DNA of 12,592 nucleotides from Clostridia bacterium. Its GTDB lineage: Bacteria; Bacillota; Clostridia; Christensenellales; Aristaeellaceae. The position numbers were made by a program, and so were the translations under genes. Location: contig CAAEUQ010000139.1 of assembly GCA_900759005.1 (NCBI GenBank), positions 1 through 12,592 of the forward strand, in the 5' to 3' direction. Under the pieces are notes generated by a model. That model had not been told where the DNA came from and made no database searches. It worked only from the letters and a program-made list of their open reading frames with translations. Below, piece after piece: positions 1 to 6,598 of this stretch (the first letter of the stretch is position 1; the number at the start of each line of letters is the position of its first letter).

Positions 1-131
1 AATGGATTTTTCGTCAGATGCAAATGCAAATTTCGAAGGTTTACTGGCGGTAAATCGAGGAATTTGCATGCCGCAGATGGCGGAAAAGACATCGCCGGAC
101 GCGCCGCCGAGTTATGCGGTGTTGCCTTAAT

Positions 132-902
132 TCAGATTTCAAATCCCTCGCCCTGACAGAGCAGCTTCAGCTCGCAATCGGGCGCTTTTTCGCCGATCGA
201 ATCGATAATCTGCTGCGGGTCGCCGTGGTGCAGCGGGAAGGTCCAGAAATGGCAGGGCACGCAGATTTTGCAGCCGAGGCGGCCTGCGTATTCCGCGGCT
301 TCATAGCCGTTGAGATTGCCGAATGCGCCGTTGATCGGCAGAATCGCGATTTCGGGCTTGATTTGCATCGGAACGGTCAGCCGGTCGCAGGTAAGCGCCG
401 TATCACCGGCGTAATAGACGCAGGTAAATCCGAAATCGAGGATGAAGCCCAGTGCTTCGGGCGCGAGCGAACCGTGATCGCAATCCACGGGCAGCAGCGT
501 GCAAAAGCCCAAATCGACCTTCCCACCCTTGAAAAGGACGTGTACGCGATTCATGTCCAAACCCATTTTCGCCATGCTTTCGGCGACGGGACGGTTGGTA
601 TAGACCTGCGTAAATCCGTTTTTCATCATGTCCGCGATTGCTTCGGCGTCGAAATGGTCGCCGTGCTCATGCGAAATCAGCAGCGCGTCGAACGGAATGT
701 CGCCCGCTTCGCAGACCGGCGGCGTCAGGCGCTTGAAGCCGATGTTTTTCTCCGAATGGAGCACGCTGTCGGTAAAGTACGGGTCGATGGCGAGGGTGCG
801 GCCGTCGTGCGTCTTGATCAGAAATCCCGCCTGTCCCAGCCAGAAGAGCTGAGCATGACCGGGCTGCGGACGGCACTGCGCAAATTTACGAACGAAATCC
901 AT
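132..902 (-). CDS. UlaG-like metallo-beta-lactamase-fold hydrolase
   Basis: A 256-residue cytoplasmic protein with the core of the metallo-beta-lactamase fold. An N-terminal strand region reads FWLGQAGFLI (residues 20-29), followed by IDPYFTD (39-45). The metal-binding motif HEHGDH lies at 78-83, DCDHG at 140-144, the buried-strand motif YYAGDT at 163-168, and a late VPCHFW with His218. These are the expected zinc or manganese ligands. LGQAGF and the closing CHFWTF resemble UlaG-type (L-ascorbate-6-phosphate lactonase) proteins, but at 256 residues it is shorter than UlaG (about 350), so the substrate is open. The ATG at 902-900 is chosen because GAAAGGGG lies about ten bases upstream on the minus strand; a longer reading frame extends upstream but only as antisense to the LacI gene. 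No signal peptide or membrane segment is seen. It is transcribed away from the LacI gene, so hydrolysis of a sugar lactone or phosphosugar lactone is possible but inferred from family and neighbourhood only. Confidence 0.88.
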   Translation of the reverse strand: MDFVRKFAQCRPQPGHAQLFWLGQAGFLIKTHDGRTLAIDPYFTDSVLHSEKNIGFKRLTPPVCEAGDIPFDALLISHEHGDHFDAEAIADMMKNGFTQVYTNRPVAESMAKMGLDMNRVHVLFKGGKVDLGFCTLLPVDCDHGSLAPEALGFILDFGFTCVYYAGDTALTCDRLTVPMQIKPEIAILPINGAFGNLNGYEAAEYAGRLGCKICVPCHFWTFPLHHGDPQQIIDSIGEKAPDCELKLLCQGEGFEI

Positions 903-956
903 GAAACAAAAACCCCTTTCACGAGCATTTTTTCGCCCAAATAATGTAAGAAATAC

Positions 957-985
957 TTGCGCGCGCGGCGCGAATCGGCTATAAT
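957..985 (+). promoter_or_regulatory. Putative sigma-A promoter of the LacI gene
   Basis: TTGCGC (957-962) is followed after exactly 17 bases by a perfect TATAAT (980-985). The start of transcription would fall near 992, leaving a leader of about 95 bases before the ATG at 1086. No copy of the GTAACC operator motif is seen here, so autoregulation through that motif is not apparent. The spacer is almost wholly G and C (GCGCGGCGCG). Confidence 0.6.
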
Positions 986-1085
986 GAAACATCGGGAACG
1001 GCGTTTGTTGCCAATAATGTACCACATGATCAGGGTTTCGTAAAGTCTTTTTGAAAAAAAGTTTTGTATTCGGGGGGATTGCCGC

Positions 1086-2114
1086 ATGGAAAAGCGCGTT
1101 ACGATTTACGACATCGCCGCCCGTCTGGGCATTTCGACCGCGACGGTCAATCGCGCGCTCACGGGCAAGCCGCGCGTAAAGGAGCAGACGCGCGAGCTGG
1201 TTCTGAAAACGGCTGCGGAGATGGGATTTAAGCCGAATACGCTGGCACGGTCGCTCGCGCGGCGGCGGCTGAAGCTGGCGGTGCTCGGATTTACGAGCTT
1301 TCCGGAATTCCACGGTCAATTCCTGAAGGGCGCGCGCGATGCGGGCGCGGAGCTGGAGGATTTCAATACTCAGGTGGATTATTTCAGCTACGACGACGGC
1401 GCGACGAACACGCCGGAATCCGACGCATTTCTGGAGCGGACGCTGCGCCACGTTCAGGAGGAGGGCTACGATGGGCTCCTCGCGCTCGCGCGCAGCACGC
1501 CGACCTTTCGCAAACTGGGCGAGAGCGGGGTATACGTCGCCACGGCGGTCAACGACGTCGAGCCGGATATGCGCCGCTTTCACATCTGCTATAACGGCTT
1601 TGTCGCCGGAAAAATCGCCGCGGAGCTGATCTACCGCTGGATGCCTGATCGCGCGCGGCCGGTGGCAATTGCGTCCGGTTGGAAGGATATGCGCATTCAC
1701 AGCGCGACGGTGAGCGGCTTTGAGGCGCAGACGAAGCAGACGCCGCTTGAAATCGGCTCGATTTACTATAACTATGACAATCCCGACGTCGCCTATGAAT
1801 CCACTCGGCGATTGCTCGAAGCCTGCCCGCAGCTGGGCGCGATTTATGTCAATACCTCGAATTCCGGCGGCGTGATCCGTGCCGTGCGCGAAAGCGGGCG
1901 CGAGCTGGTGCTGGTCACGTCCGACTTGAATGAGGAGCTGCGCGGGTGCATTCAGGATGGAACCGTCGCTGCGTCGATCTTCCAGAACCAGTACGAGCAG
2001 GGCAGGCGCGGACTGCATTGCCTGTTCCAGGCGCTCGCTAACGACGAGCCCGTTCAGAATGTAATCATGATCGCTCCCGAGATTATTTTGAACAGCAATC
2101 TGGATACGTTCTGA
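1086..2114 (+). CDS. LacI-family transcriptional regulator
   Basis: A 342-residue regulator of typical LacI/GalR length. Residues 5-59 form the DNA-binding part: VTIYDIAARLGIS, the recognition helix TATVNRAL (18-25), and the minor-groove hinge helix PNTLARSLA (50-58). The canonical TVSRAL is TVNRAL here; the same position is Asp or Asn in some LacI proteins whose effector domain resembles RbsB. From about residue 63 (KLAVLGF) the rest is a periplasmic-binding-protein-like effector domain of the Peripla_BP_4 kind, which usually binds a free or phosphorylated sugar. GGGGGGA (1072-1078) lies seven bases before the ATG. The gene has its own promoter and terminator, so it forms a monocistronic unit beside the sugar operon. 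It is the best local candidate to bind the GTAACCGRTTAC sites near 2402, 8397 and 8524. Repressor or activator, and the inducer, cannot be read from sequence. Confidence 0.93.
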   Translation: MEKRVTIYDIAARLGISTATVNRALTGKPRVKEQTRELVLKTAAEMGFKPNTLARSLARRRLKLAVLGFTSFPEFHGQFLKGARDAGAELEDFNTQVDYFSYDDGATNTPESDAFLERTLRHVQEEGYDGLLALARSTPTFRKLGESGVYVATAVNDVEPDMRRFHICYNGFVAGKIAAELIYRWMPDRARPVAIASGWKDMRIHSATVSGFEAQTKQTPLEIGSIYYNYDNPDVAYESTRRLLEACPQLGAIYVNTSNSGGVIRAVRESGRELVLVTSDLNEELRGCIQDGTVAASIFQNQYEQGRRGLHCLFQALANDEPVQNVIMIAPEIILNSNLDTF

Positions 2115-2179
2115 AATAAATTTGGTAAACATTGACAAAAACAGAATGAAAATGCAGCACTGAATACATCTGCATCAAA

Positions 2180-2205
2180 TGTAAAAATCTGATTGTAAAA
2201 ACCTG
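2180..2205 (+). repeat. 12-base tandem direct repeat, TGTAAAAAYCTG
   Basis: TGTAAAAATCTG (2180-2191) and TGTAAAAACCTG (2194-2205) match at 11 of 12 positions with a 14-base period. They lie between the LacI stop codon and its terminator, so they would be in the 3' untranslated part of that mRNA. They could be a protein-binding site or chance in AT-rich DNA. Confidence 0.3.
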
Positions 2206-2231
2206 CAATATATAAGAGAAATTAACTTTTC

Positions 2232-2261
2232 GGGCGGTTTGAAAACGAACGGCCCTTTTTT
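2232..2261 (+). terminator. Rho-independent terminator after the LacI gene
   Basis: The arms GGGCGGTTTG (2232-2241) and CGAACGGCCC (2246-2255) pair over ten positions with one mismatch and one G-U pair around an AAAA loop. Six T residues follow (2256-2261). It separates the regulator from the GH36 operon. Confidence 0.8.
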
Positions 2262-2326
2262 GATTTTATTCATGATTGCAATAATTGGACTGTTCTTACA
2301 AAAAAACAGAATGTGATAAAACGGAC

Positions 2327-2355
2327 TTTACAAAATGCGTGGGCGATGGTATACT
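2327..2355 (+). promoter_or_regulatory. Putative sigma-A promoter of the GH36/CUT1 operon
   Basis: TTTACA (2327-2332) and TATACT (2350-2355) are separated by exactly 17 bases. Transcription would start near 2362, giving a leader of about 128 bases before the GH36 start. The operator-like palindrome lies about 47 bases beyond the -10 box. The same -35 hexamer and spacing recur before the second importer operon at 8446. Confidence 0.65.
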
Positions 2356-2401
2356 TATGGCGGAAATACAGAAAAATGGAATGTTTATTTTACTTCAAAA
2401 T

Positions 2402-2413
2402 GTAACCGGTTAC
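2402..2413. promoter_or_regulatory. LacI-family operator candidate, GH36 operon
   Basis: GTAACCGGTTAC is a perfect 12-base palindrome with the central CG typical of LacI/GalR-family operators. Near copies at 8397-8408 and 8524-8535 precede the other importer operon. It lies about 40-50 bases downstream of the predicted transcription start, where a bound repressor would act as a roadblock. It also partly fits a CcpA cre box, but the bases flanking the central CG are pyrimidine then purine (C-CG-G), the reverse of the usual cre preference, which favours a local regulator. Confidence 0.6.
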
Positions 2414-2474
2414 GCACTGCTTTGTGGGCGCGCAGCCAGCCCTGCTTCAGTGAATGCGCGCGAAAATACGCGAC

Positions 2475-2482
2475 GGAGGTGG
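2475..2482 (+). promoter_or_regulatory. Ribosome binding site deciding the GH36 start
   Basis: GGAGGTGG ends seven bases before the ATG at 2490. An in-frame ATG at 2454 would add 12 residues but would place this site inside the coding region, so 2490 is chosen. Confidence 0.8.
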
Positions 2483-2489
2483 ACGAAGC

Positions 2490-4616
2490 ATGAAACAGTT
2501 TTGCGATGTGGTCGTATGGGAAAAACCCGCGATTACCGTTTCCTATCGCACGGGAATGACTGTATTTGAGGAGGGGCTGCGCGACGGGCGCTGGGTGGCG
2601 CTTTCTTACAGCGCGAGCGGGCATCTGATGGCGGCGAACAATAGACCCGCGCCGAGCTTTGTAAATGTCGATCAGTTCGCGCGCCCCGAATCGTTTCGTT
2701 TGAACGCGGACGGGCAGGATCTGAATTCTCATTGGACGTATATTGACTGCGAAACAAAACGCGAAAATGAAAACCTGCGCGTATGCGTGACGTTGAGACA
2801 TACGGTGCGCCCGGTTATGGTTCGAATTCACACGCTGCTGGACGGAACGGGCATTTTTGATCGGGCGATCGAAGTGGTCAACACGTCGGACCGGCCCATG
2901 GCGCTGTCGGCACTGTCGCCGCTTTCGGGCGCGGTTCAGCAGACGGGTTATGGCAGAAATCGCCTGGACGTGTCCGGAGAGATTTACCGGGTAGGCTATA
3001 TGAAATCGAGCGCATGGGGCAGTGAAGGAGAATTTCGATGGCAGTCGCTGCCGGACGAGATTTATACCATTGCGGGACGCTATCGGCGTGACAGGTATCG
3101 CCATCCGATGTTTCTTTTGGAAAACCGGCTGACGGGCGAGACATTTGTCTGCCAGCTGGCATGGTCGGGCGGTTATGCGTTTACGTTTGATTTGAACCGC
3201 GAGATTCCGCAGCTGGCGAGCCTGTCGATCGATATTGCAATCGACGCGCCTGCGCCGCTGCGCATGATCGAGCCGGGCGAGGCATATATCGGGCCGAAGG
3301 TTCATATGGGTGTGGTGTTCGGCGGATTGGATCCGGCGATTCAGGAAATGCACGATCACGTGCGAAAGAGCGTGCTTTTACCGCCGACGCGCGGGGTGAG
3401 CGGCTGGATTGAATCCGGTATCGGTCCGGAATTCGATATGGACGTCGATTCGACGCTGAAATCGCTCGAACATGCGCACAGCCTTGGCTCCGAAGTGTTT
3501 TTTATCGACGCGGGCTGGTATGTCGCCCCCGACCATGAGGAGGACTGGTGGAAGCAGTGCGGCGACTGGCGGTTTAACCCTGAACGCTATCCGGCGGGCA
3601 TCGATCAGGTGCGCGAAGCGGCGCATGAAAAGGGAATGCTGTTTGGAATGTGGATGGACGCCGATCGCATCGGTCCGGGCAGCGAAGTCTGGAAGGCGCA
3701 TGAAGAATGGCGCAGCACGAACTACAATGGAAAACGCACGGGGAGCGGTCTTCTGAATCTTGCGGCGAACGATGTTTGCGCGTGGATGGAAAAGGAGATC
3801 CGGTATCTTCTCGATCATTACAGGCTGGATATGTTCCGGCTGGATTACAATATCGGCGCGCAGGACGCGGTGGCGTATAACGAGCGCGACGGCTATCTGG
3901 AGAATACATTCCTTCGATATTACGACAATGTTTACGCGGTCTACAGACGCCTGCGCCGGGATTATCCGGATGTAATCTTTGAAAGCTGTGCAGGCGGCGG
4001 AGGCCGCACGGATCTGGGCATGGTTTCCAATTTTACGCATAGCTGGGTAACGGACTGGCAGATTCACCCGCGCGCTTTCAGCATTACCAATGGCATGACA
4101 ATGGCGCTGCCGCCGGAGTGCGTCGACCGTCTGATTGGCGGACAGAACGCGTATCTGACCGGCGATGTGCGCACGCTGATTCGCAATCTGATCTTTGCGC
4201 GACCGACGATTGGATGTTTCAAACCGCCGTATGCTGCGCCGAATCCGGAACAGGTTGAAATCGTGAAGCATCATGTGGAGCTGTACAAACGATTTGTGCG
4301 CCCCATGCAGCGCAACAGTCGGTATTTCCACCATACGCCTGAGCTTTCGAAGCTGCTTGACGGGTTTGGCATTCTTGAAATGGCGGAAAAGGGAGCCGGA
4401 CAGGGAATGATCGGCATATTCCGTCTGGCGGAGGGGGAGAAGGATGAAGTACGGGTGTATCCGCGCGGCGTCGATCCCTCGAAAACCTATGCGGTAACGT
4501 TTGACAATTTCGGCGCAGAGGCGGTTTTCACCGGCGCCGAGCTGATCCAGAACGGTTTGCGCGTGCGCCTTGGCGGAGCGCTGACCAGCGAACTGATCCT
4601 CTATCGTGCGCAGTAA
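2490..4616 (+). CDS. GH36-family alpha-galactosidase-like glycoside hydrolase
   Basis: A 708-residue enzyme, close to the usual 700-750 residues of family GH36, without a signal peptide and so cytoplasmic. The first 310 or so residues are a beta-rich N-terminal domain; the catalytic barrel follows. Visible landmarks are FFIDAGWY (337-344), MLFGMWMDADRIGPGSE, DMFRLDYN (447-454) with likely nucleophile Asp452, ESCAGGGGRTD (498-508), and SWVTDWQ with likely acid/base Asp522. These match GH36 FxxDDGWF, KWDMN, CSGGGGRFD and WTSDN in order and spacing. Two differences stand out: the Lys before the nucleophile is Arg, and the acid/base motif continues WQ rather than NT. Retaining hydrolysis of terminal alpha-galactosides (melibiose, raffinose type) is the family function; the exact substrate is uncertain. 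First gene of an operon with a CUT1 importer, whose permease start lies 28 bases downstream. The enzyme would act on what that importer delivers. Confidence 0.9.
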   Translation: MKQFCDVVVWEKPAITVSYRTGMTVFEEGLRDGRWVALSYSASGHLMAANNRPAPSFVNVDQFARPESFRLNADGQDLNSHWTYIDCETKRENENLRVCVTLRHTVRPVMVRIHTLLDGTGIFDRAIEVVNTSDRPMALSALSPLSGAVQQTGYGRNRLDVSGEIYRVGYMKSSAWGSEGEFRWQSLPDEIYTIAGRYRRDRYRHPMFLLENRLTGETFVCQLAWSGGYAFTFDLNREIPQLASLSIDIAIDAPAPLRMIEPGEAYIGPKVHMGVVFGGLDPAIQEMHDHVRKSVLLPPTRGVSGWIESGIGPEFDMDVDSTLKSLEHAHSLGSEVFFIDAGWYVAPDHEEDWWKQCGDWRFNPERYPAGIDQVREAAHEKGMLFGMWMDADRIGPGSEVWKAHEEWRSTNYNGKRTGSGLLNLAANDVCAWMEKEIRYLLDHYRLDMFRLDYNIGAQDAVAYNERDGYLENTFLRYYDNVYAVYRRLRRDYPDVIFESCAGGGGRTDLGMVSNFTHSWVTDWQIHPRAFSITNGMTMALPPECVDRLIGGQNAYLTGDVRTLIRNLIFARPTIGCFKPPYAAPNPEQVEIVKHHVELYKRFVRPMQRNSRYFHHTPELSKLLDGFGILEMAEKGAGQGMIGIFRLAEGEKDEVRVYPRGVDPSKTYAVTFDNFGAEAVFTGAELIQNGLRVRLGGALTSELILYRAQ

Positions 4617-4630
4617 ACGACGTCGTGAAA

Positions 4631-4637
4631 GAGAGGG
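4631..4637 (+). promoter_or_regulatory. Ribosome binding site deciding the LplB-like start
   Basis: GAGAGGG ends seven bases before a GTG at 4645. The upstream in-frame ATG at 4606, which overlaps the GH36 stop codon, has no ribosome binding site and adds only basic residues (SKRRRERE), so the GTG is preferred. Confidence 0.65.
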
Positions 4638-4644
4638 AAAACAG

Positions 4645-5592
4645 GTGAAAAGCAGTGGGACAAAGGGACTTCAGGTAGCTCCGAAAAAGACGGTATGGGA
4701 ACGAATCAGGCGCGACAAGGTGCTTCTTCTGTTCTTTCTCCCGTGCTTTATCTGGATGCTTGTATTCTGCTATGCGCCGATGGGCGGTCTGGTCATCGCG
4801 TTTAAGGATTACAAGCTGTCCAAGGGCATCTGGGGCAGCAAGTGGGTAGGAATGAAATTCTTTGAACAGTTCCTGTCCTCGCCGCGTTCGATGAACGTAT
4901 TCCGCAATACCGTTTGCATCAGCATCATTAAGCTGGGCTTTGGCTTTTTCATTCCGATTATCTTTGCGATGCTGCTCAACGAGGTTAAGAACCGTCCGCT
5001 TCTGAAAATTACGCAGACGGTTTCCTATATGCCGCATTTTCTGAGCTGGTCAATCTGTACGCTTCTGTTTACGCAGCTGCTTTCGCCGGATGGCGGCGCA
5101 CTGATGACGCTCGGCAGCAAAATTTTCGGCTATGAACCCAGCAATCTGTTTGCAAATCCGCGCGCAACCTGGCCGCTTTCGTTCTTTACGGAAATATGGA
5201 AGGAAACAGGCTGGAACTCGATTATTTACCTCGCAGCGCTGTCCGGCATTCCGGCGGAGCTGTATGAGGCGGCGGAGCTGGACGGCGCGAGCAAATGGCA
5301 GCGGATGTGGCACATTTCGCTTCCCAGTATTCTGCCCACGATCAGCATCATTCTGATTATGAATACCGGCGGAATTCTCAATTCGAACTTCGACCAGATG
5401 TGGCTGCTTCGCAATTCTGCGAATCTCAGCACAGCCGAGGTGATCGACACTTACGTATATCAGCGCGCGATTTATGATCTGAAATACAGCTTCGGTACGG
5501 CGGTCGGGCTGTTCAAGTCGGTGATCAACGTTTGTCTTTTGCTGATTACGAATTTTGTCGTCAATAAGCTCGGTCAGGAAAGCCTGTTCTGA
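4645..5592 (+). CDS. CUT1 sugar ABC transporter permease, LplB type
   Basis: A 315-residue integral membrane protein with about six hydrophobic segments, the first at roughly residues 26-52 (LLLFFLPCFIWMLVF). It carries family hallmarks of the LplB/YtcQ-neighbour permeases: TQTVSYMPHFLSW (123-135), WNSIIYLAALSGIPAELYEAAELDGA (190-215), and the EAA loop to about 231 that docks the ATPase. Further on, LNSNFDQMWLLRN and TAEVIDTYVYQRAIYDLKYSFGTAVGLFKS are typical of this subfamily. It pairs with the next gene to form the channel for a disaccharide or oligosaccharide. No CUT1 ATPase is encoded in this operon; such importers commonly share an MsmX/UgpC-like ATPase encoded elsewhere. The GTG start is preferred over ATG 4606 because of its ribosome binding site. 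The gap to the next gene is 21 bases. Confidence 0.92.
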   Translation: MKSSGTKGLQVAPKKTVWERIRRDKVLLLFFLPCFIWMLVFCYAPMGGLVIAFKDYKLSKGIWGSKWVGMKFFEQFLSSPRSMNVFRNTVCISIIKLGFGFFIPIIFAMLLNEVKNRPLLKITQTVSYMPHFLSWSICTLLFTQLLSPDGGALMTLGSKIFGYEPSNLFANPRATWPLSFFTEIWKETGWNSIIYLAALSGIPAELYEAAELDGASKWQRMWHISLPSILPTISIILIMNTGGILNSNFDQMWLLRNSANLSTAEVIDTYVYQRAIYDLKYSFGTAVGLFKSVINVCLLLITNFVVNKLGQESLF

Positions 5593-5613
5593 TTTCGAAA
5601 GGAGGAAAAGCCT

Positions 5614-6501
5614 GTGAGAATGACGCGTTCGGATCGGATTTTTACCACGCTGAATTATATCCTGATGCTGATCGTAATCCTGTGCAGCGTTTACCCTATC
5701 TGGTATTGTATTATTCTTTCCGTGAGCAATCTGAATACCGTTTCGGTTTATGAAATCTCGTTCTGGCCGATTGAGTTTACCGCAAAGAACTACGAGCAGG
5801 TGTTTAAGGATACACAGCTGCTCAATTCGATCAAAATTTCGCTCGCGAGAACGGTGCTCGGCGCAGGGTTTCACGTGCTTTGCTGCGCGATGGCGGCGTA
5901 TGCGCTGTCCCGCCGCGAGATGATCTTCAATAAGTTCTTTACCACGATGCTGTTGATTACAATGTTCTTCGGCGGCGGCATGATTCCAACTTACATTGTG
6001 CTTAACAGCCTGAAGCTGACCAATAATTTTCTGGGTTACATTCTGCCGGCGCTCTACAGCGGGTTTGATATCATCATTATGCGAACCTTCATCAAGAGCA
6101 TACCGGGCGAGATTCGCGAATCGGCAATGATCGACGGCGCGGGAGACGCGAGAATTTTCTTCTCGTTCATCCTGCCGCTTTCCAAGGCGGTGCTGGCAAC
6201 GATTACGCTCTTTTCCGCCGTTTATCATTGGAACGACTGGTTCCAGGGAGATTTCCTGATGCGCGATGAGAAACTGTATCCGCTGTCTACGATCCTGATG
6301 CGCGTCATCACGCGAGGACAGAATATTGGCGGCGGCGGAATGGCGGCGGATGCGAGCATCCCCAGCGTTGCGAACAAGCCCACGCCGACCGGCATCAAGA
6401 TGGCGACGGTTGTAATTGCGATTACGCCCATTATGTGCGTATACCCTTTCCTGCAAAAGTATTTCGCCAAAGGCGTAATGCTCGGCTCCGTCAAGGGATA
6501 A
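5614..6501 (+). CDS. CUT1 sugar ABC transporter permease, LplC/YtcP type
   Basis: A 295-residue integral membrane protein, the second half of the CUT1 channel. The first membrane segment is at about 14-38 (NYILMLIVILCSVYPIWY). Subfamily marks are MFFGGGMIPTYIVLNSLKLTNNFLGYILPAL (117-146) and the EAA loop IPGEIRESAMIDGAGDARIFFSFILPLS (163-190). The C terminus is FLQKYFAKGVMLGSVKG, the usual ending (FxKGxMxGSxKG). AAAGGAGG (5598-5605) lies eight bases before a GTG at 5614; an ATG two codons later is a poorer fit to the spacing. Length is normal for the family. It lies downstream of its partner permease and 97 bases upstream of the binding protein, an order common in Lpl-type operons. Confidence 0.92.
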   Translation: MRMTRSDRIFTTLNYILMLIVILCSVYPIWYCIILSVSNLNTVSVYEISFWPIEFTAKNYEQVFKDTQLLNSIKISLARTVLGAGFHVLCCAMAAYALSRREMIFNKFFTTMLLITMFFGGGMIPTYIVLNSLKLTNNFLGYILPALYSGFDIIIMRTFIKSIPGEIRESAMIDGAGDARIFFSFILPLSKAVLATITLFSAVYHWNDWFQGDFLMRDEKLYPLSTILMRVITRGQNIGGGGMAADASIPSVANKPTPTGIKMATVVIAITPIMCVYPFLQKYFAKGVMLGSVKG

Positions 6502-6519
6502 TCTCTATTGAATCTTTTT

Positions 6520-6555
6520 GCGGCGCGTTCCCGGATGCTCGTGAATCCGCGTCGT
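6520..6555 (+). other. mRNA stem-loop between LplC-like permease and binding protein
   Basis: GCGGCGCG (6520-6527) can pair with CGCGTCGT (6548-6555), using two G-U pairs, with a short inner GAT/ATC helix. No T-tract follows, so it is not a terminator. A hairpin here could protect or mark an RNA end upstream of the strongly translated binding-protein gene. Evidence is by eye only. Confidence 0.3.
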
Positions 6556-6598
6556 ATGAATGAGAAAACGAGAAAAATAAGATTGAGGAGGCAACGAA

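Larger units (their letters stand above)
2115..2489. other. AT-rich control region between LacI and GH36 genes
   Basis: This 375-base gap holds no convincing gene. In order it contains a 12-base imperfect direct repeat (2180-2205), the LacI terminator (2232-2261), a promoter (2327-2355), an operator-like palindrome (2402-2413) and the GH36 ribosome binding site (2475-2482). A TTGACA at 2132-2137 has no acceptable -10 box at normal spacing and is not called. Composition switches from AT-rich to GC-rich near 2415. Confidence 0.7.

Noticed and set aside
1..131. Possible gene ends or a minus-strand start (a 30-codon frame reading off the left edge from about 97)
   Set aside because: Several frames stay open, but none has a recognisable motif or ribosome binding site in only 131 bases; nothing can be assigned.
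114..944. 276-residue plus-strand open frame opposite the metallo-hydrolase
   Set aside because: The minus-strand frame has the HEHGDH and other metal-binding motifs; the plus-strand frame has none.
2132..2137. TTGACA as a -35 box downstream of the LacI gene
   Set aside because: No acceptable -10 hexamer lies 16-18 bases downstream, and the LacI terminator follows.
903..2138. Upstream extension of the minus-strand metallo-hydrolase frame across the LacI gene, giving 668 residues
   Set aside because: The added part is low-complexity Arg/Ala/His-rich antisense sequence with no domain, and a good start with a ribosome binding site exists at 902.
2285..2569. 94-residue open frame across the GH36 promoter and gene start
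   Set aside because: It contains the promoter and operator and overlaps the GH36 coding region in another frame, with no ribosome binding site.
5050..6456. 468-residue minus-strand open frame opposite the two CUT1 permeases
   Set aside because: It is antisense to two clear membrane-protein genes, has an Arg/His/Gln-rich composition with no hydrophobic or domain pattern, and no plausible start signal. GC-rich codon bias commonly leaves such frames open.
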